DNA of 64,000 nucleotides from Pirellula sp. SH-Sr6A (GCF_001610875.1 NZ_CP011272.1:2089988-2153987), one strand, 5' to 3'. Shown: positions 8,890-18,970, counted from the stretch's first letter. Notes: a model not told the origin generated them from the letters alone. Program-made: numbers and translations.

Positions 8890-11399
8890 CAGGCCGCCTC
8901 CTTGGCCTTGGGAGATCGATCTCGCAGGGTGACTCCACCCATCTTGGAGGCCGCATAAAACCGACTAGCCATCGTTTGCTCCGCCATGAACAACATCACC
9001 AGCATGGCGAAGACAAAGGGGCTGAGTTCTCGTCCAAACCGCCCTTCACCGATCGACGATTCCAGCTCGCTCAATTCGCGAGCAAGACGATAATTCCCAG
9101 GCCCCATCGCGGTAGCGAGAACTTCATCCTTCACACGAGTCAATGAAACCTCCTCCGGCTTCACATTGATGCTAAACCCACGAATCACGGGGCCTTGAGG
9201 GCGCAAACCTTTCATCCTGTAGGTTCCTGGAAATCGAGTGTAGTTGCATACCAACGTCTCGTTGGAAGACTCCACACTGGATTGCTCGCCCGATGGATCG
9301 AAGAGCTGATACTTGAGGGGCATATTGTTCGTATTGTTATGCAACACAGCCGCTTGGTCGACAAAATAGTTCAGCTGCTGGTCGCTCCACGACGCCAAGT
9401 AACGTACGGCGCCGACAAACAACGCATAGCCTGGCCACTCCGCTCGCGTGGTTCGGAATAATTCACTCCACTCGGTGCCGGGTGCATGGGCAAAAGGCTC
9501 GGGGTAGGGAACGGCCCAAGTTACAATGCGGCCTTGCCCCCGCACTTCCTCGATCAATGCTGGCAATTCGCTTTGCGTGAATCGCATCAACGGATACGCG
9601 CTGGGACGCAATTCCTCTAAATCCCAATGACGAAATATGGGATACGCGGACCAAGGAATCTCTTCGACGGGTCGCTCAAAAATGGACCACATCGAATGAT
9701 TGAGGACCGACGGACTTAAAACAATCCCTCGATCGCTGCTATCGCGGCGTGTAATCCGCTTCACCACACCTGGCAACAACACGCGGATGGGTGAGTCCAT
9801 CCACTCCTCGGGGGTTGCGTGGGCCGAACCCATCACGATCATCAGGCCTCCCCCCTCTTCTACCCACCGCTGCAGCTTGTCACAAGTGTCCGCATCCACC
9901 CCGCTGGGATCGAACAGAACAATGTTGGAATAGTCCGACAACGGTGCAATCCCCAACTTCGCATACGTGTCGATCTTCGGTCCGTTGGATGACCTCGCTA
10001 CTCCGTCGTCCCGATCCCCGTCAGCCTGGTCCAATTGCTCGGCCGGCTCGATCGCCAACGCGATCAACTGAGCATCGCGCATATCCTGGGCCACTACGAG
10101 CGACTGTCCCTGCGGCTTCGCCTCCACACTTAGAAACGCTGTGTTATCAACCATCAGCGGATCGGGGCGCGAGAGTCGGATCTGCGCGTGATTGGTCCCC
10201 TCACTCAAGTCCTTCCATGTCAAGCGTGCTGAGAAGGCTCCTCCGTCGGGAATGTCGATGAGCTGGCGATCGATAGGAATCAACTCGGGCTGGACAACCG
10301 TATCGCCACGCACAACAAGGTTTCGTTCTACAGGCTCCGCGACCAACTCAACGGTCATTTGCTCGGCACCGCTTCCAGGCCTTCCTTCGACCTCGATGTT
10401 GATGGAAACCGAACCTCCTGGAACGGTTGACTGCTGATCAACCGAGACCTTCTTTAATCCCCAATTCTTCTTTTCTGTCTCCGGCACCGACACATCGATC
10501 AGCTGCACCAGAATCTTCCCCTCTTGTCCCTGACCTCCCACAGCAGACTCCTCAACGACGGTCTGTCCGGCGGGACTCCCCAATCGCGTTGCTATCCCAG
10601 AAGACTCGGCATCACGCCACGCGACGGTCGACATATCGGACAGCACGTAAATCTCTCTCCGTTCCAATTCCGATCGCTCCAGAGCATCGATCGAATTAGC
10701 AATACGCTGTGCCAGGGTAGCTCCCCGTCCTTCTACAACCGTCTTTTCGAGCTGCCTATTGGCGGAAGTGCGATCCGCCAGCAGTCGAACGGTGCTATCG
10801 GAATTCACGATCGCGATTTGACTCCCCACCGGCAATCGGTCCATAAGCCATCCGGCCATCTCCTTGGCCTCATCCATCCGCGTCTTATTCCGATACTGAT
10901 AGCCCATCGATGGAGATGTATCGAGGATGATGGCCGTCGCGATCGGTCCCGTCGAAACCGGCATCCATTGCTTGGCCCCCCCGAGCCCTGTTGCAACCCC
11001 CCATACCCCGGTAAATGCCCACAACAAAATCGCGATCAGAGCTGTGCCCAATCGCAGGCCACGACTCTTTCGATTCGCAACTGCCGTCGCTGCCACTCCT
11101 GTTGCAAGCAATGCAAAGAGCGCGAACATGCCGAGAAGCAAATAGTTTGCGAAATCCCCGCTCGGGACACGCGGTGAGGAGAGGGCAAGCGCCGCTAAGA
11201 CGAGTAGCAGAACACGCAAGGAAAGGAGCAACCAGCGTTTGATGCTCCAGCCCTTCTGAGCGGCAACCGCCGTCTGTCGAACAAATCGTATCGCCGGAAA
11301 GGTCATCGCTTTGGGCTGCTTCCGACCCAACATGTGAAGCGCTATCGGGACGACCGCGAGCAACGCTCCCGCCAATAGCGAAACATGAAGAAACGACAT
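8889..11399 (-). CDS. BatA-type vWA membrane protein
   Basis: An 836-aa protein. The N-terminal BatA domain has two membrane helices (FLHVSLLAGALLAVVPIALH and RWLLLSLRVLLLVLAALAL) with HMLGRKQPK between. Two further membrane helices follow (about residues 86-105 and 117-137), then a vWA domain with the MIDAS motif ILDTSPSMGYQYRN and a long beta-rich periplasmic region. A last helix lies near residues 793-810 (SPFVFAMLVMLFMAEQTM). It is the first gene of a two-gene operon with the vWA protein at 6601-8889, overlapping by one base. Relatives work with MoxR AAA ATPases in metal-dependent protein assembly; the exact role here is unknown. Confidence 0.85.
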   Translation of the reverse strand: MSFLHVSLLAGALLAVVPIALHMLGRKQPKAMTFPAIRFVRQTAVAAQKGWSIKRWLLLSLRVLLLVLAALALSSPRVPSGDFANYLLLGMFALFALLATGVAATAVANRKSRGLRLGTALIAILLWAFTGVWGVATGLGGAKQWMPVSTGPIATAIILDTSPSMGYQYRNKTRMDEAKEMAGWLMDRLPVGSQIAIVNSDSTVRLLADRTSANRQLEKTVVEGRGATLAQRIANSIDALERSELERREIYVLSDMSTVAWRDAESSGIATRLGSPAGQTVVEESAVGGQGQEGKILVQLIDVSVPETEKKNWGLKKVSVDQQSTVPGGSVSINIEVEGRPGSGAEQMTVELVAEPVERNLVVRGDTVVQPELIPIDRQLIDIPDGGAFSARLTWKDLSEGTNHAQIRLSRPDPLMVDNTAFLSVEAKPQGQSLVVAQDMRDAQLIALAIEPAEQLDQADGDRDDGVARSSNGPKIDTYAKLGIAPLSDYSNIVLFDPSGVDADTCDKLQRWVEEGGGLMIVMGSAHATPEEWMDSPIRVLLPGVVKRITRRDSSDRGIVLSPSVLNHSMWSIFERPVEEIPWSAYPIFRHWDLEELRPSAYPLMRFTQSELPALIEEVRGQGRIVTWAVPYPEPFAHAPGTEWSELFRTTRAEWPGYALFVGAVRYLASWSDQQLNYFVDQAAVLHNNTNNMPLKYQLFDPSGEQSSVESSNETLVCNYTRFPGTYRMKGLRPQGPVIRGFSINVKPEEVSLTRVKDEVLATAMGPGNYRLARELSELESSIGEGRFGRELSPFVFAMLVMLFMAEQTMASRFYAASKMGGVTLRDRSPKAKEAA

Positions 11400-11562
11400 C
11401 GACGATCCAATCCTTTAACCGCTTCCAATCGACACACAAATCAAGCGAGCTGGCTCTAACAGCATACCATAGCGGATGCCTTCCTCCGAACAGCCGCTGC
11501 GTTGACCCCTGAATAATCTGCGCATTCGATCGCCCCGGTAGGGAACACGCTCGTGGTTCGGA

Positions 11563-12879
11563 TTATTCAAGCGGGTGAACCACCAACCCCGAAACCAATT
11601 TGGGATAGAAGTAAGTGCTCTTGGCGGGCATGCGTTCTTCATTGAGCGAGATCGTTTGGATATCGTCGATCGTTGCAGGCATTACCAGTGCCGCGATCGG
11701 ATACTCCAACCCCTGCTCCAATCTTCCCTGCAATCCATCCATCACTTCTTTCACCGAATGAACATACGTTGGTGTCGGCATCTCTTTCAGTCCGAGCAAC
11801 TCTTCCAAGACCAAGCGATGCAACAAAGCCACACCGAGCGACTGCCAGTCCCGGGACTCTGCCCGAGAAATCTCCGCCATCCGATCGGCCGCCTCCTGCC
11901 TCGCCGAAATGCGAATCCATTGATCAGACGATTTGGAATACAAAGCCATGATCCACGGCTCGTCCAAGCGATCCAGTTCCGCCCAAACGGCCCCAGCGCT
12001 TTCGGGCCCCTCCGCCACCAATTCGCAATCGAAATACGGTACCAATCGGCTGCAAATTTCCTCGGTCGCCCAAGCGGGCACGCCGTGCAGCAATCGATGG
12101 GTTGGCAATACCACCAACCCCGGATCCTCCATACTCACCATCATCGTCAATACGAAGTGAGCCGGGTGCGAAGATGGGAGCGGTTCGGATTGCGACAACT
12201 CGTCTCGATAATTGCATGCGGTCTCATAGCGATGGTGACCATCGGCAATGAACATCTCTCGGTCCGCCATCAATGCAGAGACCTGCTGAATCGTCTGCAC
12301 ATCGGTGATGGGCCATAAACGATGGATGACTCCGAGATGGTCGGTCGCCACAAGCCCGTGTACCCCGGCGATCTTTTGCGCCAATATCTCTTGAATCTCA
12401 TTGTTTGGATCTGGGTACAACCCGAAGATTTGGGACAAGTTGGCATGGGTGGCTCGCATCAACTGGAGCCGATCTTCCTTTGCTTTGGAATGCGTCTGCT
12501 CGTGAGGGTAAACCTTTCCCTCCCCAAACCGTTCCAATCGCATCCTCGCCATAAATCCGCGCCGCGTATACGACTGTCCTGCAACCGTGAACTCCTGATG
12601 GTAGACATACAGCGCCGAATCGGGCTCTGCTTGAAGTACCCCTTCGGATCTCCAAGCCCGATAAATGCGGCCAGCCCGCTCGTACACTGCTTTATCGTTC
12701 TGATCGCTCGGCTCCCGACGATTCAACTCCAAGCGAATAAAGTTGTACGGGGACAGACGGTAAAGTCGGTCCTGCAGCTCCGCATCGACCACGTCATAGG
12801 GAGGCGCGATGCAATCGGACAGCGAGCCCACTCGAGCCAAATTGTATCGGAGTCCGCGGAAAGCCTGGATTTCTGGCAT
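11563..12879 (-). CDS. DUF1015 family protein (COG4198)
   Basis: A 438-aa cytosolic protein of the DUF1015 family. It starts with the typical MPEIQAFRGLRYN and the conserved CIAPPYDVVD block. HQEFTVAGQSYTRRGFMA, HEQTHSKAKEDRLQLMR and FIADGHHRYETA follow, the last with the family's HHRY signature, and it ends ...EERMPAKSTYFYPKLVSGLVVHPLE. I chose ATG 12879 rather than an in-frame start 57 bp upstream because family members begin at this Met. Homologues often lie near serine biosynthesis genes, but no reaction is firmly assigned. It is flanked by a vWA operon and a tRNA-Gln gene on the same strand. Confidence 0.88.
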   Translation of the reverse strand: MPEIQAFRGLRYNLARVGSLSDCIAPPYDVVDAELQDRLYRLSPYNFIRLELNRREPSDQNDKAVYERAGRIYRAWRSEGVLQAEPDSALYVYHQEFTVAGQSYTRRGFMARMRLERFGEGKVYPHEQTHSKAKEDRLQLMRATHANLSQIFGLYPDPNNEIQEILAQKIAGVHGLVATDHLGVIHRLWPITDVQTIQQVSALMADREMFIADGHHRYETACNYRDELSQSEPLPSSHPAHFVLTMMVSMEDPGLVVLPTHRLLHGVPAWATEEICSRLVPYFDCELVAEGPESAGAVWAELDRLDEPWIMALYSKSSDQWIRISARQEAADRMAEISRAESRDWQSLGVALLHRLVLEELLGLKEMPTPTYVHSVKEVMDGLQGRLEQGLEYPIAALVMPATIDDIQTISLNEERMPAKSTYFYPKLVSGLVVHPLE

Positions 12880-12950
12880 CGGTGGTGGGGGACAGGGTCG
12901 CGAAGAACCCGTTGGATCGCTGCAAACGATTACCAATCTGGGCAGAAAAA

Positions 12951-12972
12951 AAGCTCGGCATCAGCCGAGCTT
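12951..12972 (-). terminator. Terminator behind tRNA-Gln
   Basis: Perfect 8-bp stem AAGCTCGG/CCGAGCTT with a 6-nt loop. On the minus strand it is followed by an uninterrupted T run (12951-12944), directly downstream of the tRNA-Gln gene. Confidence 0.85.
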
Positions 12973-12982
12973 CCAAAGAAAA

Positions 12983-13054
12983 CTACCCCGCTAGGACTCG
13001 AACCTAGAATAAAGGAACCAAAATCCCTTGTGTTGCCAATTACACCACGGGGCA
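12983..13054 (-). tRNA. tRNA-Gln (anticodon TTG)
   Basis: A complete cloverleaf on the minus strand: acceptor TGCCCCG/CGGGGTA, D arm with AATTGG, anticodon stem AGGGA/TCCTT around loop TTTTGGT (anticodon TTG), and T arm CTAGG-TTCGAGT-CCTAG, with discriminator G. CCA is not encoded. A terminator follows at once. Confidence 0.95.
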
Positions 13055-13133
13055 ATCATGTCGGGTTTCCCCTCAACGATGGACGAAGTGTATACACTCC
13101 TGGTTCGGTTGACAACCTTACTTTTTTCAAGAT

Positions 13134-14999
13134 CTATTCGACTTTGGATGTGACGATCCGCAGCAGCTCTTTCTCACGCTTTTCCAGCAGTTTTGCTTGA
13201 TTGGGAAGCACCTTTCTGTGCAGCCATCCACCCGTAATCAGCAGCAAGACCGAAAGGAGAATCCCCACCGGCCAACCTCGCCACGCCGGAACCCATTCCC
13301 CCACGAGATACTGAACGCCGAGAGGAATCAGCGACACTCCGAGAATGATGGGAAGGATCATCGACAAAACGAGATTGAGTACCACCGCCCCAAAATCAAA
13401 ATGCTTGGGCTGGACACTCCCGCTCGCCATCGGAAAAGGAGTCAGAATCGCCATCCAATTCATGACTAACAGGTAGGGCGCGAGCATGGATAAGCTTATC
13501 AGCATCGTGTGGATCGCCATCCCCCATCCGACTTGATAGAGCACACAAAAAACGAGCGTGGAACCGAGGGACAAGGCCGCGACCAACGGTGCATACGCCA
13601 GGTTCCGCCCCATGAGAAGATTCCGTCTATCCATGGGCGACAACACAAAGGCTCGAAAACCGGCGCGGTCATACCCGAACATATTTCCGGAAACAGCGGA
13701 CGCGACCAACATGACAAAGGCTGAAAAACCACACAACACCAGCCCCTTCCAGTAGTCGTTCACTCCGCTCAGTCCTTTGCGGAACACCATTCCCAATATG
13801 GCTGGTGCCAGCAACGGTAGAAACAAATAAAGTTTGACCTCCGGCGCACGCCACATCGAGGTCCACGTCATCGTTGCAACAGCAGATACCTCCTCGGAGC
13901 TCCATGGTAGCCGTCGTTCGATCCAAGGAATGCGGCGTGCGACGGTTGTCCCCTCCCTCCCAACGTCCCTTGAACGAACGGTATCCCCGCCACGTCCGAT
14001 CCTCCTCCCCTGCTCCCATTCCCCTCGCCAATACTGAAGTGTTGAGCGATAGCTGGCACGCAACGCTAAACATCCCGCTGCTACCAACAAGAAAGAAGTG
14101 ACCAACGGCAGCCACCATCGATGGCCAGGTTCGGTCCAAGCCTGTACGGCTCCGGCCGGCCACAGAGGTGGAACAGTGTCGTTCGCAATCGTCATCGCGC
14201 GCTTCCACCGCATCAACGCCTCACGTCGACGCGTTTCCCGTTCCAGCCTCCGGGCCTCTCTCGCATCGGTGGGATTGGCCTCTTCGCTCTTTACCCCCTC
14301 GGCCGGCGCTTCATCCTTTTCCGTTGTTTTGGCCTCAACCCTCGCTCGATTGCGATCATCTAACCAATTCAAAACTTGAACCGGTATCTGAACCATCACG
14401 ATGATCACGATGGGTATCAATACCAATACGGTCTGTCGCTTACGCGGATTCGCCATCACGGCAGCCAACCAACCTTGCAACCAATAGGTCACGGCCGTCA
14501 TCGCAAAAAGGAAACAAGAGACCGGAATCAAAAACAAGATGCCGACCCATCCTAAAACAAAAACCGTCCCAAGGATGAATCCCAAATACCCACCCACGGT
14601 CATCAGGAAAACGGTCGAACCGAGGGAGCTCAAATAGTTCACGACAAAGGCTTGGGTGGGCGCAATGGGGAGGTGCAGGATTTTGTCAAAAGTGATCGGA
14701 TCACCTCGCTGCGCCTCATTGAGTACATGAATCGCCCATGCAACCATCGCAATCACTAGCAAACCATCCCAAATCAAATAGTGATTCTCCACCCCCACCA
14801 ATCGAGTAAGAAAAAAACCAGCGAGCAGACCTCCGATCCACACGGAAACAGTTGCAAAGGCAACGAAAACCATTCCCAGAACGCCCAAAGCTTGCGCGAG
14901 CTTCGAACTATGGGTCACTTGATTGAATCGAAGACGAAAGCGGAGCCATATGAACAAGAATGTCGGAGAAACAAACCGCTGCAGCCAATTCGGTATCAT
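13134..14999 (-). CDS. ABC exporter membrane subunit
   Basis: A 621-aa integral membrane protein with about a dozen hydrophobic segments. Several lie in the first 215 residues and the rest after residue 360. A charged Glu/Arg/Lys-rich cytoplasmic stretch separates the halves (KTTEKDEAPAEG...ARRLERETRRREALMRW, about residues 225-265). It resembles ABC-2 type exporter permeases of the Gram-positive and planctomycete large class. Its start overlaps the stop of the ATPase gene by four bases (ATGA), so both halves of one transporter are co-translated. The substrate is unknown. Confidence 0.75.
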   Translation of the reverse strand: MIPNWLQRFVSPTFLFIWLRFRLRFNQVTHSSKLAQALGVLGMVFVAFATVSVWIGGLLAGFFLTRLVGVENHYLIWDGLLVIAMVAWAIHVLNEAQRGDPITFDKILHLPIAPTQAFVVNYLSSLGSTVFLMTVGGYLGFILGTVFVLGWVGILFLIPVSCFLFAMTAVTYWLQGWLAAVMANPRKRQTVLVLIPIVIIVMVQIPVQVLNWLDDRNRARVEAKTTEKDEAPAEGVKSEEANPTDAREARRLERETRRREALMRWKRAMTIANDTVPPLWPAGAVQAWTEPGHRWWLPLVTSFLLVAAGCLALRASYRSTLQYWRGEWEQGRRIGRGGDTVRSRDVGREGTTVARRIPWIERRLPWSSEEVSAVATMTWTSMWRAPEVKLYLFLPLLAPAILGMVFRKGLSGVNDYWKGLVLCGFSAFVMLVASAVSGNMFGYDRAGFRAFVLSPMDRRNLLMGRNLAYAPLVAALSLGSTLVFCVLYQVGWGMAIHTMLISLSMLAPYLLVMNWMAILTPFPMASGSVQPKHFDFGAVVLNLVLSMILPIILGVSLIPLGVQYLVGEWVPAWRGWPVGILLSVLLLITGGWLHRKVLPNQAKLLEKREKELLRIVTSKVE

Positions 15000-15781
15000 G
15001 ACTCAAGCCACTCCAAACGCCCGCTGTTTTGCTGCGCGCCCGCCATCGAAAGAAATTTTTCTTCCAACGTACCGCTGGCGAGAATCTCACCCATCGAAGA
15101 CTGATGGACCAACTCCCCTTCCGTTATGATCCCAACATGCGTGCACAGCTTCTGGACAATTTCCAAAACGTGGGACGTGATAAAGACGGTGCAGCCTCGC
15201 GCTACGAACTGCGAAAGCAATTCTCGGATGGTCACCGAAGCGACCGCATCAACCCCTTCGAACGGCTCGTCTAAGAATAGAAGCTGGGGTTTGGGCAGAA
15301 GCGCTGCAGCCAGCGAAAGTTTCTTACGCATGCCATGGGAATATTCCATGGCCAATTTCTTTTTCTCATTCTGCAAGGAGAGCAGCTCCAGAAGCTCGTC
15401 GCTCCGCTGGCGAATCGTCGGGATATCCAATCGATGCACGCGCCCAATAAACATCAAATACTCGTGAGCCGTGAGATTATCAAAAAAGGCCAGATTCTCC
15501 GGGATTACTCCCATGAATCGCTTGGCTTCGAGGCTCTCCCTGGAATCGAGCATATCGTACCCCAGAACACGAACCGTTCCCGAACTGGGTGCCAACAGTC
15601 CCGTGAGCATCTTGATCGTCGTCGACTTCCCTGCTCCGTTGTGACCTAGAAAGCCGTACAACGTTCCACGATCGACCTGAAGATGTACCCGGTTAACGGC
15701 CGTCTTGTCCCCAAAGTGACGAGTCAAGTCGTGCGTTTCGATTGCGAACGGACCGGAATGGGTTGATTCGTTGTTTTCCAT
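14996..15781 (-). CDS. ABC transporter ATP-binding protein
   Basis: A 261-aa ATPase of the DrrA/CcmA-like exporter class. It has Walker A GHNGAGKST, Q-loop region PENLAF, signature YSHGMRKKLSLAAALL (a variant of LSGG with SHGM), Walker B LLFLDEPFEGVD and switch His in FITSH. The conserved ABC start (IETHDLTRHFG) begins 13 residues after Met 15781; an in-frame ATG at 15835 would add 18 residues without family support. It forms an operon with the permease downstream (4-base overlap) and is divergent from the PQQ-propeller gene at 15991. Confidence 0.9.
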   Translation of the reverse strand: MENNESTHSGPFAIETHDLTRHFGDKTAVNRVHLQVDRGTLYGFLGHNGAGKSTTIKMLTGLLAPSSGTVRVLGYDMLDSRESLEAKRFMGVIPENLAFFDNLTAHEYLMFIGRVHRLDIPTIRQRSDELLELLSLQNEKKKLAMEYSHGMRKKLSLAAALLPKPQLLFLDEPFEGVDAVASVTIRELLSQFVARGCTVFITSHVLEIVQKLCTHVGIITEGELVHQSSMGEILASGTLEEKFLSMAGAQQNSGRLEWLES

Positions 15782-15990
15782 GGCGACTATTCGTGTCTCT
15801 TGTTGATTCCTTGCCAAACCGATACGACCATCCATGAAATCGGAGGTGACTCGATGGCATTGTATCGGGCAGGGTGCATGCTCGACATGTCGTGATGCTG
15901 TTTCGACAGAGCAGATTGTCGGCTAAAATCTGCGAAATGGACGCACACGTCTGTCCTCCCCCCTCTCTCCCCTCCAACAACGAGATCACC

Positions 15991-17223
15991 ATGCCGATTC
16001 GATTTGCCGCCACACTCCTCGCACTCTCATGCTCGACCTTTGCCGCCGCCCAAACGCCTTGGCCGAATTGGCGAGGTCCCTCCGGCAATGGAGTTGCTTC
16101 CGCGGGCGAGTATCCCGTGGCTTGGGACGATTCGAAGCACATCGCGTGGAAGTTGGATCTGCCCGGTCGGGGCGCCTCCACCCCGATCTTGATCGATGAC
16201 CAACTGGTTTTCACCCTCGGGGTCGAAGATCAAAATACCGTCTGGTCTGTGGGGCTAGATGGAAAACAAAAATGGTCGCGAACGCTCGGGAAAACCAAAG
16301 CAGGAAAGCATGCCAAGGCGAGCGGCGCGAACTCGTCGGTGGTGACGGACGGAAACTTGATGCTCGCCTACTTCAAAAGCGGGGACGCAGGGTGCTTCGA
16401 CAAATCCGGGAAACTCCTGTGGTCTCTGAACATTCAAGAAAAGTACGGCGAAGATACCTTGTGGTGGGACCTCGGCTCTTCTCCGATCGTGACCGACAAC
16501 GCCTTCCTCATCACCATCATGCATTCTGGCCCGAGTTACCTGATCGCACTGGACAAGAAAACCGGAGCGGAGCTATGGAAAGCGGACCGCTGGCTCAACG
16601 TCAATCAAGAAGCCAACCAGTCCTACACCACTCCGACCGTGGCAGGTAACCAGATTCTGACCCTCGGGGCCGACCATATCACTTCCCACCGCGTCTCGGA
16701 CGGAAAGCTGCTTTGGAAGCTGGGCGGTTTCAATCCTAAGAACGATGGCTACTTTCGAAGCATTGCTTCCCCAGTCGTCGCGGGCGATTTGGTGATCTGC
16801 CCGTATGCACGCGGCAATACCCTTACCGCCGTGAAGTTGGATGAATCAATTACGGACAAGGATCGGATTGCATGGTCCCGCGATCTAGGGAGCGATGTGC
16901 CGACGCCAGCTTATCGCGATGGCAAACTCTATCTTCTGGGAGACAAAGGGCTGGTAACTTGCATCGCCGCCGAGTCCGGAAAGACGCTCTGGGACGAACA
17001 ATTGCCTAAGAGCAACAAAGCCTTCAGCTCCTCCCCTGTGCTGGCTGGTGACCGACTTTATTGCTTGCGAGAAGATGCAACATGCTTCGTTCTATCGATC
17101 GCAAATGACAAGCCGGAATTGGTAAGCCAAAACAAACTCGATGGCCAAGCCGTCGCGACTCCCGTCTTTGCCAACAACCGAATCTATCTCCGCACAGCGG
17201 AAGCTCTTTACTGCATCGAATAG
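15991..17223 (+). CDS. PQQ-like beta-propeller exported protein
   Basis: A 410-aa periplasmic protein. A signal peptide (MPIRFAATLLALSCSTFAAAQ) is followed by the typical planctomycete opening WPNWRGPSGNGVA. Blades of a PQQ/BamB-type beta-propeller recur as GxxLW or GxELW motifs (GKLLWSLN, GAELWKAD, GKLLWKLGG, GKTLWDEQ). BamB and quinoprotein dehydrogenases share this fold; no quinone-binding or dehydrogenase motif is evident, so an enzymatic role is not claimed. ATG 15991 is chosen because it gives a proper signal peptide; the frame is open 117 bp further upstream. Confidence 0.85.
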   Translation: MPIRFAATLLALSCSTFAAAQTPWPNWRGPSGNGVASAGEYPVAWDDSKHIAWKLDLPGRGASTPILIDDQLVFTLGVEDQNTVWSVGLDGKQKWSRTLGKTKAGKHAKASGANSSVVTDGNLMLAYFKSGDAGCFDKSGKLLWSLNIQEKYGEDTLWWDLGSSPIVTDNAFLITIMHSGPSYLIALDKKTGAELWKADRWLNVNQEANQSYTTPTVAGNQILTLGADHITSHRVSDGKLLWKLGGFNPKNDGYFRSIASPVVAGDLVICPYARGNTLTAVKLDESITDKDRIAWSRDLGSDVPTPAYRDGKLYLLGDKGLVTCIAAESGKTLWDEQLPKSNKAFSSSPVLAGDRLYCLREDATCFVLSIANDKPELVSQNKLDGQAVATPVFANNRIYLRTAEALYCIE

Positions 17224-17575
17224 ACGGGCACTTCTAAAAACACAGGGCACTTCTAAAAACACAGGGCAGTGCTATTTGGGGCAGTGCGCGACACGCCCCT
17301 GCGAAAGTCGGAACTCGCATGTTCATGAGCCCGCTCAACGCGGCAGTTGTTGAGCCTGGGAGGTAGAGCGGTGACCTACGTTCGCTTCACCATCTCTTCA
17401 CAGCCTGCTCATCGTTTGATAACACCACACCCCCGCATATTTAGTTCTGAAGTCGAAGCCATGAAGACTTAGTAAAGAGCGCTTCGTATCTCTGGCGGTT
17501 TCACCATTCAACTCTATAAACCGTCGCATCGTTCTAGTTGATTGTTTTTGATCCTTGTTTGGAGAACATCTCACT
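17224..17575. other. Intergenic region with 19-nt tandem duplication
   Basis: About 350 bp. It begins with two perfect copies of GGGCACTTCTAAAAACACA (17226-17244 and 17245-17263) three bases after the preceding stop codon. The rest shows no gene; the ribosome binding site GGAGAA of the next gene is at 17561-17566. Confidence 0.6.
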
Positions 17576-18664
17576 ATGACAATGCGACTCGGTCTTGGTG
17601 CGCGCAGATTTAAGAAAGCAACGCGCGGCTTCACACTCGTCGAATTGTTGGTCGTTATCGCCATCATCGGCATCTTGGTCGGACTGCTACTGCCGGCCGT
17701 TCAAGCGGCGCGCGAAGCGGCTCGACGCATGCAATGCAGCAACAACCTCAAGCAAATCGGCTTGGCGTTCATGAATCACGAATCGGCTACCAAATCGATA
17801 CCCAACGGTGGCTATGACGGAGACCCAAAAGTTCCCGGTATGGTTTACAACGAAGCGGTCGGTTCGTACGAAACGACGACCTGCTGTCGAGCAGCACACC
17901 CCAACGGTTGGAATCATTTCTTCAAGATTCTCCCCTATATGGAGCAGAATAACGTATACGCTCTCGCTCGCTTCGACATCAATCCAGTCGATGGTTGGCC
18001 TCGCTCCTCCTCCAATGCCAATATTGACGGAGAAGACGACGTCGCTCGCGCGATCATTCCAAGTTTCTATTGCCCATCGCGGCGCGGCCCTACGGTTTAC
18101 GGCTCGAACTTTTCACGCAACGACTACGCCGGTTCCGCAGGTTTCAATCAAGGGGAAGTTCACGAGGGACTCGGAGACATTCCCGCTGCCCCGCTCGGTC
18201 TTAGCCCACGGCGCAACGAGCGAACGCCGGAAAACTTTGGTAATACCGGTGGCCGCAAAGGTTACATCACTTGGGGGGCACAAGGAGCCAAACGACGCCT
18301 CGGCGATGTGATCGATGGTACCTCCAACAGCATTATGGTATCCGAGAAGGCCCTGCCTATCGGTCGGCATGGTGCGGACGGTGGCGACAATGAACGTTGG
18401 CAAAATAGCGGCTGGGATGAAGACAACATCCGTTACCACTTCCCACCCCTCGCCGACAACGACAAACGAAATCTCCCTTTCCAAAACATGACCAACAATT
18501 CGGGAACGGTTTGGCGTCGTTACTTCGGTTCCGCTCACCCGGGTGGTCTCAATGCTGTCTACGGTGATGGGTCGGTACGATTCTCCCCCTTCTCCGTCGA
18601 CGCTGTTGTCTGGATGCATCTGAACGTGATTGACGACGGCCAAGTCATCAGCAACCTGGAATAG
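17576..18664 (+). CDS. DUF1559 protein with prepilin-type N-terminus
   Basis: A 362-aa second DUF1559 protein. The basic N-terminus RRFKKATRG leads into [20 protein letters not shown], then [16 protein letters not shown]. The C-terminal H-x9-DG motif is [17 protein letters not shown] chose ATG 17576 (GGAGAA nine bases upstream) over ATG 17555. It shares the same architecture and conserved blocks ([27 protein letters not shown]) with the protein at 5233-6240. As there, a small exported protein gene follows, here after 19 bp, arguing for a functional pair. Confidence 0.93.
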   Translation: MTMRLGLGARRFKKATRGFTLVELLVVIAIIGILVGLLLPAVQAAREAARRMQCSNNLKQIGLAFMNHESATKSIPNGGYDGDPKVPGMVYNEAVGSYETTTCCRAAHPNGWNHFFKILPYMEQNNVYALARFDINPVDGWPRSSSNANIDGEDDVARAIIPSFYCPSRRGPTVYGSNFSRNDYAGSAGFNQGEVHEGLGDIPAAPLGLSPRRNERTPENFGNTGGRKGYITWGAQGAKRRLGDVIDGTSNSIMVSEKALPIGRHGADGGDNERWQNSGWDEDNIRYHFPPLADNDKRNLPFQNMTNNSGTVWRRYFGSAHPGGLNAVYGDGSVRFSPFSVDAVVWMHLNVIDDGQVISNLE

Positions 18665-18683
18665 TCGCAAAGAGGGAAATGCC

Positions 18684-18887
18684 ATGCAGTACAGATTCTT
18701 TTGGGCGATCGTATTCTCGATCGCCGTCGTAGGGCAATTCGGTTGCGGTGGACCAGGCGACACCGTCATTAATACCCAGCAAATGACCCCTGAAGAAATT
18801 CAAAAGATGGTCGCCGACGACCAAGCTGTCGAGGACGAAGAAAGCAAAGGAGCGATGGCAAAACAACGCTCCAAGAAAACAAAATAA
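18684..18887 (+). CDS. Small exported lipoprotein-like protein paired with DUF1559
   Basis: A 67-aa protein. A hydrophobic N-terminus ends in GQFGC, an imperfect lipobox, followed by the motif TQQMTPEEIQKMVADD and a Lys-rich tail. AGAGGGAA upstream fits a ribosome binding site. It lies 19 bp behind the DUF1559 gene and ahead of a strong terminator at 18904-18944, so DUF1559 plus this gene form a complete two-gene transcript. Function unknown. Confidence 0.75.
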   Translation: MQYRFFWAIVFSIAVVGQFGCGGPGDTVINTQQMTPEEIQKMVADDQAVEDEESKGAMAKQRSKKTK

Positions 18888-18903
18888 TCCTCTGTTTCCA
18901 ATC

Positions 18904-18944
18904 AACATCCTTTCGGACTTCGGTGCGAAGGGATGTTTTTCTAT
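18904..18944 (+). terminator. Rho-independent terminator
   Basis: A 12-bp stem (AACATCCTTTCG paired with CGAAGGGATGTT, one G-T pair) with a loop of about 10 nt and a following TTTTTCT run. It ends the DUF1559/lipoprotein transcript. Confidence 0.9.
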
Positions 18945-18970
18945 TTCTAAAGCCATCCAACGGTTTTCCA

